51,777 nt of DNA from positions 1 through 51,777 of the forward strand of contig NZ_NWUW01000027.1 in assembly GCF_002746455.1 (NCBI RefSeq), read 5' to 3'. Source of the DNA: Bacillus fungorum (GTDB taxonomy: Bacteria; Bacillota; Bacilli; Bacillales; Bacillaceae_G). Under the pieces are notes generated by a model. That model saw only the letters and a program-made list of their open reading frames with translations, made no database searches and was not told the origin of the DNA. Position numbers and translations under genes: made by a program. Within the stretch, counting starts at the first letter, position 1. The number at the start of each line of letters is the position of its first letter. Positions 1 through 6,073 of the stretch are shown here, piece after piece.

Positions 1-1
1 A

Positions 2-571
2 CATGTACCAAAATGGAAAGGAAAAGCGGGAGAGAAACTGGTAAAACGTATACTAAGTAAATTAGATCCAAAAAGTTACTTTGTGTTACATAATGTGACG
101 GTTTATACGGAGTTCGGTGATACAACGAAAATTGACCATATTGTTATCGCTGAAACTGGTGTATTTGTTATAGAGACAAAAAACTACGAGGGCTGGATCT
201 ATGGAAATGAGAAGTCTGCAAGATGGACACAGGGTATTTTTAGAAAAAAATCCTCTTTTCAAAATCCATTTAGACAAAACTATAAACATATAAAAGCAAT
301 CGAATGGGTAATGGAACAACAGCTGCCGTCCATCTCTATTGCAGCGTTCCATCCAAAATGCAGTCTAAAAAGAGTACATGTTCAATCTAAAGATAAACAT
401 GTCTTATATTATAACGACTTAAAAAGTTGTATTGAATCATATACTGAGGTGCAACTAACAAATGATGAGGTCCAGCATATCTACCAAACAATATTGCGAG
501 CGAACATTATCGATAAGGATATTGAAAAGAAACATGTGAAGTATTTACACAATAAGTTCGCTAAACAATAA
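2..571 (+). CDS. NERD-domain protein, 5' end outside window
   Basis: The reading frame is open from the window edge, so the gene starts upstream and only its C-terminal part (about 190 residues) is present. The first visible residues include GKAGEKLV, a typical opening of the nuclease-related NERD domain, followed by DTTKIDHIVIAETGVFVIETKN, which carries the conserved D-H-hydrophobic and E-x-K core of a PD-(D/E)xK-like fold. The C-terminal 60 residues are charged and match no domain I know. NERD proteins are presumed DNA-processing proteins of unknown exact role. The first internal start is GTG at 83, but homology-like sequence continues upstream of it, so it is not the true start. A small gene follows 17 bases later. 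Confidence 0.8.
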   Translation, partial: HVPKWKGKAGEKLVKRILSKLDPKSYFVLHNVTVYTEFGDTTKIDHIVIAETGVFVIETKNYEGWIYGNEKSARWTQGIFRKKSSFQNPFRQNYKHIKAIEWVMEQQLPSISIAAFHPKCSLKRVHVQSKDKHVLYYNDLKSCIESYTEVQLTNDEVQHIYQTILRANIIDKDIEKKHVKYLHNKFAKQ

Positions 572-588
572 GAAATGGAGAAAAACAC

Positions 589-702
589 ATGATATATGTA
601 ATAGGTTTTTTGGTAATTTGCGTAGTAACTATTCGTCTTAACATGAAGTATTATAAGTTAAAAGGAAATCCAAAAGACTTTGTGATAAAAAAGAATGAAT
701 AA
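589..702 (+). CDS. 37-residue single-span membrane peptide
   Basis: A short ORF starts with ATG eight or so bases after a GGAG ribosome site (576-580) just past the NERD gene, suggesting the two are translated from one message. Residues 1-16 (MIYVIGFLVICVVTIR) form one hydrophobic helix; the rest is basic (KYYKLKGNPKDFVIKKNE). Such tiny membrane peptides are common beside plasmid genes and no function is known. It could be a chance ORF, but position and ribosome site argue for real translation. Confidence 0.45.
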   Translation: MIYVIGFLVICVVTIRLNMKYYKLKGNPKDFVIKKNE

Positions 703-779
703 TAAAATATTTTGGAAATATAAGATGTATTTTTGGTTGTCTGATGGAGTAAATATTATCCGTGATGATATAAATTAAA

Positions 780-888
780 TTGAGTGAGAATATAAAAAGT
801 GTTATAATTAAAGTAAGTTAATATAATGATATTACATTGCAAAAGGACACACCTACGCAGACCACTGCCATAGGTGTGTCCTTTTTTA
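780..888 (+). promoter_or_regulatory. Leader element copy 1: promoter plus conserved hairpin
   Basis: A -35 TTGAGT (780-785), a 17-base spacer and an extended -10 TGTTATAAT (801-808) are followed after some 30 bases by a hairpin (841-887) with arms GGACACACCTA and TAGGTGTGTCC ending in a T-run. The same arrangement occurs at about 1418, 5413 and 14605. In this copy the loop contains its own GCAG/CTGC pair. It can act as an intrinsic terminator, so the likely product is a short RNA of about 75 nt or an attenuated leader for the small gene at 1007. Promoter and fold are seen directly; the regulatory role is inferred. Confidence 0.7.
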
Positions 889-1006
889 ATGAAATATTAT
901 TTGAAGAAGCAATGTATAAGTGATTCTAATTATACATTTTGAATTTTGTAGAAATTGAGGTATAACCTTTAAGCCCAAAAAGGTTATATATTGGGAGGAC
1001 TGAGTT

Positions 1007-1162
1007 GTGCAAGGAGTTAAAAAGTGGATTAAGGATTGGGTAGTGGATAATATACGTTGGATAATGATAACTGTACTTTGTATAGAAATCATAGGTCTAA
1101 TAGTATTAAAGGCCAGTTGGTGGTGGCAAGTGTACCGGGATATAAGTGACTTGTTCCAATAA
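1007..1162 (+). CDS. 51-residue small membrane protein
   Basis: Start GTG sits 8 bases after GGGAGG (993-998), with a TGA in frame immediately upstream, which fixes the start. The protein begins VQGVKKWIKDWVVDN, then has one strongly hydrophobic helix (about residues 18-36, WIMITVLCIEIIGLIVLKA) and a Trp-rich tail (SWWWQVYRD). It lies downstream of leader copy 1. No family was recognised with confidence; short Bacillus DUF proteins with a similar Trp motif exist. Confidence 0.5.
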   Translation: MQGVKKWIKDWVVDNIRWIMITVLCIEIIGLIVLKASWWWQVYRDISDLFQ

Positions 1163-1268
1163 CCAATCCAACATTCTTTGATTTCTTATTATGAAGGGTT
1201 TTGAAGCCTACATAATAAGAAAGTAGGGTTTAATCAAATTTGCATTTTGTATAGAAAGGTGTGGAAAT

Positions 1269-1394
1269 ATGGAAGCAAAAGATAAATTAGAAAATATTAT
1301 TTGGCACATTAAAACAAATAGATTGGTTTTGGGTGAAGAAAGAACATTAAATGATGTATTAAAAGCGCTAGAAAACATGGTAGAGGAAAACTAG
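1269..1394 (+). CDS. 41-residue acidic hypothetical protein
   Basis: ATG is preceded by AAGGTGTGG at spacing near 7. The peptide is predicted to be one or two charged helices (MEAKDKLENIIWHIKTNRLV then GEERTLNDVLKALENMVEEN), with no membrane segment. It lies between leader copies 1 and 2. Helical, soluble and small, it resembles plasmid adaptor or sporulation small proteins only in general character; no function can be assigned. Confidence 0.45.
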   Translation: MEAKDKLENIIWHIKTNRLVLGEERTLNDVLKALENMVEEN

Positions 1395-1417
1395 ACAATA
1401 GGGTTATATAAATAACG

Positions 1418-1504
1418 TGTTATAATAGAAATAATCCAATACTAATAAACATATTGCAAAAGGACACACCTACGCATAACCATAGCGTAGGTGTGTCCCT
1501 TTTT
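1418..1504 (+). promoter_or_regulatory. Leader element copy 2, upstream of topB remnant
   Basis: Extended -10 TGTTATAAT (1418-1426) without a good -35, then the hairpin with arms GGACACACCTACGC and GCGTAGGTGTGTCC (1460-1499) and a T-run. It is followed by TTAAGGAGGAAAAA, the ribosome site of the truncated topB. The stretch from the hairpin to the first 60 coding bases is almost identical to that at 5450-5580, so leader and topB start were duplicated together. Confidence 0.7.
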
Positions 1505-1523
1505 GCTTAAGGAGGAAAAATTT

Positions 1524-1589
1524 ATGGGGAAAACGTTGTTTATTGCAGAAAAACCAAAAGTGGCCAATGAAATTATGAAATCACTTTGA
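1524..1589 (+). pseudogene. topB: topB 5' fragment (20 intact codons)
   Basis: The first 20 codons encode MGKTLFIAEKPKVANEIMKS, the N-terminal Toprim start of topoisomerase III, identical to the copy at 5521 apart from silent changes. Identity ends right after the ATGAAATC sequence, where the frame stops within two codons. No other topB sequence follows. It is a breakpoint remnant and cannot be active, though the ribosome site is intact and a 21-residue peptide could be made. Confidence 0.75.
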
Positions 1590-1629
1590 TTCTAACTTTT
1601 AAATGGAACAGACACCCTAAGATACCTGT

Positions 1630-1839
1630 TTACCCTGTAACAAATATAAATACATAGTACATGAGAAATAATAGAGATAGACTTGCAATTCTGCCAGCAA
1701 TCGACTCTTTCATAAATTTCATAAGTATAACTTTGACAATTAATGCTAGGAATAACGGTATAAATAGTACCATGGCAAGTTTGATTGCTATGTCATTCAT
1801 AACTGGACTTAATGGCTCGAAATTAATTATGATATACAC
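1630..1839 (-). CDS. Small two-span membrane protein
   Basis: The protein (69 residues from a GTG start) is almost entirely hydrophobic with two helices, roughly residues 20-40 (IKLAMVLFIPLFLALIVKVI) and 52-68 (SLSLLFLMYYVFIFVTG), joined by a basic loop KFMKESIAGR. Ribosome site is poor for the GTG; ATG at codon 14 (MNDIAIK) is an alternative start. Nothing points to a specific role. I prefer this strand to the opposite overlapping frame because it has a clear membrane-protein composition. Confidence 0.4.
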   Translation of the reverse strand: MYIIINFEPLSPVMNDIAIKLAMVLFIPLFLALIVKVILMKFMKESIAGRIASLSLLFLMYYVFIFVTG

Positions 1840-1990
1840 CTCATTTACTTATAATTACTATATATTTATAATATAATTTATATTACTTTGTCCATAAGAA
1901 AAGACACTCATTTGAGTGCCTTTTCTTCGACTTGATAACCACTTTAAATTTAATAAGATGTATACGAGCTACCATCCAAATATAATCATA

Positions 1991-2464
1991 TCATATTTTC
2001 TGAGAAATGAAAGCGGATTCTTTGACTTGCTTAATTACTTTGTCCATTACTTCTTTATATTTTTTAAATTGGGCATCTTCCATGTCACCATTCATTTGTA
2101 AAAGAAAATTACCCTTTGCGTAAGTATGAGAGAATAACATTTGATTACCGTTACCTAAATCGTCATAGTACTTTTTCGCTTGTTCAAGATCCTCTTTGTT
2201 TTTAAACTTAAATATTCTACCGCCACTATCTTCTCCTAGTGCTGTAACAAGAATACGTTTCGCTTCTTTTCTAGTATTCCCAAATTCTTTTTCCGGTAGA
2301 TCACTAGGCTGTTCTGCTTCAAGCCCTGCAGCCTTAAATTCTTCAATTACTTTTCCTACTGTAACATTGCTATTCACTGATTTTATGCTATCACAGGATG
2401 CTAAACCAAATAATAGAAAAGTATCAATAAGAAATACTGATAATTTTTTAACATATCTATGCAT
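1991..2464 (-). CDS. Secreted lipoprotein, unknown function
   Basis: From the ATG at 2464 the product is MHRYVKKLSVFLIDTFLLFGLASC..., a basic start, hydrophobic core and an LASC lipobox, so a lipoprotein exported by Sec and lipidated at the Cys near residue 23. The mature part (about 135 residues) is charged and globular with no catalytic motif that I recognise; sequences of this kind are annotated as Bacillus stress or hypothetical lipoproteins. A GTAGGAGGA site sits directly before this ATG at unusually short spacing. An upstream in-frame ATG (2497) has no ribosome site. The gene stands alone, convergent with its neighbour at 1630. Confidence 0.6.
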   Translation of the reverse strand: MHRYVKKLSVFLIDTFLLFGLASCDSIKSVNSNVTVGKVIEEFKAAGLEAEQPSDLPEKEFGNTRKEAKRILVTALGEDSGGRIFKFKNKEDLEQAKKYYDDLGNGNQMLFSHTYAKGNFLLQMNGDMEDAQFKKYKEVMDKVIKQVKESAFISQKI

Positions 2465-2743
2465 TCCTCCTACTGTAGATAAATCCATCGATATCATAAC
2501 AAAATGTTAATTTGTAAAATATTATATATTGTCAAATGGATGTTTATATGGCATTTTTTTTCGAATTAGAAGAATGTCCTTACATTTATGATAAATAATC
2601 GTCTTTTTTTAATATTAAAACATTAGTTCAGTTACGAGTGGGACATGGTACTACATTTTGGTTTATATGTTTCTGCAGCGCAAATAAGGATAAAAGCTAA
2701 AAAGAAACGTACTCTTTTGCTTAGTATATTTTTTAATAAAAAG

Positions 2744-2771
2744 GTTATATTGATGTAATGATTAATATAAC
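2744..2771 (+). promoter_or_regulatory. Inverted repeat just upstream of cas12f
   Basis: GTTATATT and AATATAAC form a perfect 8-bp inverted repeat with a 12-base centre, ending 6 bases before the GAGGTG ribosome site of the Cas12f-like gene. It could be an operator or a leader hairpin controlling the effector; AT-rich composition makes chance occurrence possible. Confidence 0.3.
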
Positions 2772-2786
2772 GGTGAGGTGAAATAT

Positions 2787-4139
2787 TTGAGTACAGTTGT
2801 AAAAGTAATGAAATACCAAATAATTTGTCCTGTAAATATAGAGTGGAAGGCGTTTGAAACGTATTTACGTACACTATCGTATCAAGTTAGGACAATTGGA
2901 AATCGAACTATACAAAAACTTTGGGATTTTGACAATCAGTCGTTGAATCATTTTAGAGAAAATGGTGTATATCCGAGTGCCCAACAATTATATGGATGTA
3001 CCCAAAAAACGATAAGCGGATATATCTATGATCAGTTAAAAGAGGAATATCAGGATATGAATAAAGCTAATATGTCCACAACTCTACAAAAGACGATTAA
3101 GACTTGGAATAGTAGAAAAAAAGAAATTCGAAGTGGTGAAATGTCCATTCCTTCTTTTCGAAACAATTTACCAATCGATATCCATGGGAACTCTATACAG
3201 ATAACAAAAGAAAAAAGTGGGGATTATATCGCAAGCTTATCTCTATTTTCATCAAACTTCATAATAGAAAATAATTTGCCTAACGGTAAAATACAGGTGA
3301 AATTATCAACGAGAAAACAAAATAGTATGAAGGTCATTTTAGATAGAATAATTGAAAATACATATGCTAAAGGTGCTTGCATGCTTCATAAGCACAAAAA
3401 TAAATGGTATTTGTCTATTATTTATAAGCCGACTGTAAAGGAAGAACATAAATTTGAAGAAGATTTAGTCATGGGTATTGATATGGGGAAAATAAACGTA
3501 CTTTATTTTGCTTTTAATAAAGGATGGATAAGAGGGGCAATTAGTGGAGAGGAAATTGAGGCTTTTCGGAAAAAAATTGAACATAGACGTATAAGTTTGT
3601 TGCGTCAAGGTAAATATTGTAGTGGAAACAGGGTGGGGAAAGGGCGAGAAAAGCGAATTAAACCCATTGATGTATTGAATAATAAAATAGCTAAGTTTAG
3701 AAATGCAACGAATCATAAATACGCAAATTATATAGTACAACAGTGTCTGAAATATAATTGTGGCACTATACAGTTAGAGAATTTACAAGGAATAAGCAAG
3801 GAACAAACATTCTTGAAAAATTGGACGTATTTTGATTTGCAGGAGAAAATCAAGCAGCAAGCTCATCAATACGGTATGAAAGTAGTTACAATTGATCCCT
3901 CATATACAAGTAAACGTTGTAGTGAATGTGGGTATATCCATAAAAATAATCGGAAAAGTCAATCTACTTTTGAGTGTCAGCAATGTAATCTAAAAGTACA
4001 TGCAGACTATAATGCGGCAAAAAATATATCTATATACAATATTGAAAAAGTGATACAAAAACAGTTGAAGTTACAGGAGAAGTTGAATTCTAAGAAGTTT
4101 ACAGAACAGTATATAGAACAGGTAGAAAATATTAATTAG
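2787..4139 (+). CDS. cas12f: Cas12f-like type V effector (V-F, former V-U3/c2c10)
   Basis: An RNA-guided nuclease of TnpB/Cas12 descent, expected to bind crRNA with tracrRNA and cut DNA with its RuvC domain. I start it at TTG 2787 because GAGGTG lies 6 bases upstream; this gives 450 residues, within the 400-530 range of Cas12f. The N-terminal half is the TnpB-like wedge/REC region. RuvC-I is GIDMG with D232, RuvC-II is QLEN with E331, and RuvC-III is HADYNAAKNI with D407. Between the last two is a zinc finger C378-x2-C381 and C397-x2-C400. All catalytic residues are present, so the enzyme should be active. A CRISPR array in the same direction begins 266 bases after it, which separates it from an ordinary IS605 tnpB. 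No cas1 or cas2 is in the window. Confidence 0.88.
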   Translation: MSTVVKVMKYQIICPVNIEWKAFETYLRTLSYQVRTIGNRTIQKLWDFDNQSLNHFRENGVYPSAQQLYGCTQKTISGYIYDQLKEEYQDMNKANMSTTLQKTIKTWNSRKKEIRSGEMSIPSFRNNLPIDIHGNSIQITKEKSGDYIASLSLFSSNFIIENNLPNGKIQVKLSTRKQNSMKVILDRIIENTYAKGACMLHKHKNKWYLSIIYKPTVKEEHKFEEDLVMGIDMGKINVLYFAFNKGWIRGAISGEEIEAFRKKIEHRRISLLRQGKYCSGNRVGKGREKRIKPIDVLNNKIAKFRNATNHKYANYIVQQCLKYNCGTIQLENLQGISKEQTFLKNWTYFDLQEKIKQQAHQYGMKVVTIDPSYTSKRCSECGYIHKNNRKSQSTFECQQCNLKVHADYNAAKNISIYNIEKVIQKQLKLQEKLNSKKFTEQYIEQVENIN

Positions 4140-4162
4140 TTTAGAATTGTTATATGAAATAA

Positions 4163-4340
4163 TTTGGTGGATTTCCACACCATAAATGGAGAAGTGACAC
4201 ACGGTAAATGTACCAAGTGTAAACGCTCCATAAGGTAGTATCGAATGTTTAAAAACATTGATACGTAGGCGTTATGAATGCCTTGAAGGGTGTAACACAA
4301 AGACCGTTGCACAATACATAAATTTGCTGGTAAAAAGGCA
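4163..4340 (+). ncRNA. Putative tracrRNA A
   Basis: A structured RNA between cas12f and the first array. Visible stems: GGTGG..CCACC (4167-4182), ATGGAG/CTCCAT enclosing ACAC/GTGT and GGTA/TACC, GTATCGAATGT/ACATTGATAC (4238-4264), and GGCGTT/AATGCC (4268-4282). Near the 3' end CAATACAT (4312-4319) is exactly complementary to ATGTATTG of the CRISPR repeat, and pairing resumes with ATT, TGGT and AAA (to 4334), giving a bulged anti-repeat. A second copy at 4707 preserves each stem. Boundaries are estimated; no clear terminator is seen, so it may be transcribed through into the array. Confidence 0.75.
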
Positions 4341-4405
4341 GGATATTATTGATTTACAAGGGATATTCGCAATCTTTATTGTTACATATCCCAATGTTCT
4401 TGGGA

Positions 4406-4635
4406 GTTTAAACCAAACAATAGATGTATTGAAATCAAGATACTAAAACTTTGCTTGTAGTCCCTATTTTAGTTTAAACCAAACAATAGATGTATTGAAA
4501 TACTAAATCCACAGCTGGTAAAGATTCGATTAAAATTGTTTAAACCAAACAATAGATGTATTGAAATTCGTAGTTATGACGCTTATTCACGTCACTTAGG
4601 CTTGTGTTTAAACCAAACAATAGATGTATTGAAAT
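4406..4635 (+). CRISPR. CRISPR array A: 4 repeats (variant A), 3 spacers
   Basis: Four identical 30-bp repeats start at 4406, 4472, 4538 and 4606. The repeat begins GTTTAAACCAAACAATAG and ends ATGTATTGAAAT. Spacers are 36, 36 and 38 bp and all different. After the fourth repeat comes a spacer-length segment (4636-4671) that is not closed by another repeat, then 35 bases before the second tracrRNA. Spacer origins cannot be judged without a search. Confidence 0.95.
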
Positions 4636-4706
4636 TGGGGAGAGTGCGCGAAAGGACATTTGAACTGATAAAAAAACTTGGATGAAAGATTGTAAATCCT
4701 AAAATG

Positions 4707-4884
4707 TTTGGTGGATTTCCACACCATAAATGGAGAAGTAATACATGGTAAATTTACCAAGTGTAAACGCTCCATAAGGTAGTATCGAATGTTAAAAAAC
4801 ATTGATACATAGGCATTCTGAATGCTTTGAAGGGTGTAACACAAAGACCGTTACACAATACATAAATTTGCTGGTAAAAAAGAA
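4707..4884 (+). ncRNA. Putative tracrRNA B (paralogue)
   Basis: A second copy of the 4163 RNA with about 14 differences over some 195 aligned bases by hand count. Several differences keep pairing: GGCATT/AATGCT here against GGCGTT/AATGCC in copy A, and ATAC/GTGT against ACAC/GTGT. Loop changes (GGTA-AATT-TACC against GGTA-AATG-TACC) also leave stems intact. The anti-repeat CAATACAT (4856-4863) plus AAATTTGCTGGTAAA is unchanged. It lies directly before array B, which carries a different repeat variant. Confidence 0.75.
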
Positions 4885-4948
4885 GGATATTGTTGATATA
4901 CAAGGGATTGTTGTAATAATCATTGTTAATCATCCATATATTATCGGG

Positions 4949-5371
4949 GTTTAAACATAACAATAGATGTATTGAAATTCTATAAGAGTAGGTGGAGATT
5001 GATATGGGCTTGAAGTTTAAACATAACAATAGATGTATTGAAATTTTACGCCTGCTGGCTTCGTTTCAACCTTAAATGGTTTAAACATAACAATAGATGT
5101 ATTGAAATTCTGTAGCGTCAGTGCGTCCAGTAAGCACGTCTAAGTTTAAACATAACAATAGATGTATTGAAATAAAAATCAACGTTGTAGCTGATTTAGA
5201 AAAACAAGAGGTTTAAACATAACAATAGATGTATTGAAATGTGGCTAGGAGAGAAGCAAAAGCTCCTCCAGGAATTGTTTAAACCAAACAATAGATGTAT
5301 TGAAATTCTTACGCCAAGTCGATAGACCGAAAAGCAGGGTTGTTTAAACCAAACAATAGAAGTTTAGGATT
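4949..5371 (+). CRISPR. CRISPR array B: 5 variant-B, 1 variant-A, 1 degenerate repeat
   Basis: Repeats begin at 4949, 5015, 5079, 5144, 5211, 5277 and 5342. The first five read GTTTAAACATAACAATAG at the 5' end; the sixth has the CCAA form of array A; the last keeps GTTTAAACCAAACAATAGA and then decays, the usual state of the leader-distal end. Spacers are 36, 34, 35, 37, 36 and 35 bp, all unique. The 3' half of the repeat, which pairs with the tracrRNA, is invariant in all full copies. Confidence 0.95.
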
Positions 5372-5412
5372 CCAGTGGTGTCTCATTTCTATGTGTATAT
5401 AGATAAAGGCAA

Positions 5413-5500
5413 TGTTATGATATAAGTAATCTAATATTAAAAAATCATATTGCAAAAGGACACACCTACGCATAACCATAGCGTAGGTGTGTCCTTTTTT
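5413..5500 (+). promoter_or_regulatory. Leader element copy 3, upstream of truncated topB
   Basis: Extended -10 TGTTATGAT (5413-5421) followed by the conserved hairpin GGACACACCTACGC/GCGTAGGTGTGTCC and a seven-T run, then TTTAAGGAGGAAAAA and the topB start. The leader-to-start distance is the same as in copy 2. It also closes the CRISPR region and would insulate topB from array transcription. Confidence 0.7.
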
Positions 5501-5520
5501 TGTTTAAGGAGGAAAAAGTT

Positions 5521-5874
5521 ATGGGGAAAACGTTATTTATTGCAGAAAAACCAAAAGTGGCCAATGAAATTATGAAATCGCCACGATTCCGTCACTCACA
5601 AAAGTACATTGGTAGCAAACCATATTATGGTTATTATGAAAATGAACATTATATTGTCAGTTGGTGCAGTGGGCATCTGCTGGAACTAAAAAATCCGGAA
5701 GAGATGGATCCAATGTATAAAGTGTTTAAATTAGAACATTTACCATTAATTTATCAGCCAGCTTATAAAGTGAAACAAGAAAATGATGAACAATTGCAAA
5801 TCCTTGTTAAACTGCTGCAACGTCATGGTGTTGATCACGTGGTTAACATATGTGACGCGGATTTATCTCTATAA
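5521..5874 (+). pseudogene. topB: Truncated topoisomerase III (topB)
   Basis: The 117-residue product starts MGKTLFIAEKPKVANEIM and contains the Toprim region WCSGHLLELKNPEEMDP, as in TopB. It ends at NICDADLSL, where a full enzyme continues with the DAGREGELI-type acidic motif and then about 500 further residues including the catalytic tyrosine. So it has no active site. A strong AAGGAGGAAAAA site precedes ATG. Sequence downstream is unrelated, so the gene was cut by rearrangement here, as at 1589. Confidence 0.85.
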
Positions 5875-5955
5875 AATATAATTGCACGTAAATCCTAAAA
5901 TACCTTTCATCCTTGATTTAACAATGATATCTAATCCTTTATACAATTGCACATA

Positions 5956-5996
5956 AAAAGAAGCACATAATTTTTCTTTAAATTATGTGCTTTTTA
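5956..5996 (+). terminator. Intrinsic terminator
   Basis: AAGCACATAATTT and AAATTATGTGCTT form a near-perfect stem followed by TTTTATTT, between the topB remnant and gajA. The arms are flanked by A-rich and T-rich runs, so it may work in both directions. Confidence 0.7.
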
Positions 5997-6073
5997 TTTA
6001 TTAAATGAAGTATTTTACATTTAAATATTATAAAATTAAACTGGATATAATAGGAATTATCGAGGAGGATTTT

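Noticed and set aside
3465..3740. 91-codon ORF antisense to cas12f
   Set aside because: Shadow of a conserved coding region with no start signals.
2787..4139. Plain IS605 OrfB/TnpB transposon gene
   Set aside because: No tnpA or IS605 ends are next to it; instead two structured RNAs with anti-repeats and CRISPR arrays follow directly.
4258..4446. 62-codon ORF between cas12f and the first array
   Set aside because: It lies across the tracrRNA stems, anti-repeat and first CRISPR repeat, and is not preserved in the second copy of that region; the RNA explains the sequence better.
4608..5029. Two minus-strand ORFs over the arrays
   Set aside because: They run through CRISPR repeats and tracrRNA B; repetitive noncoding sequence produces them by chance.
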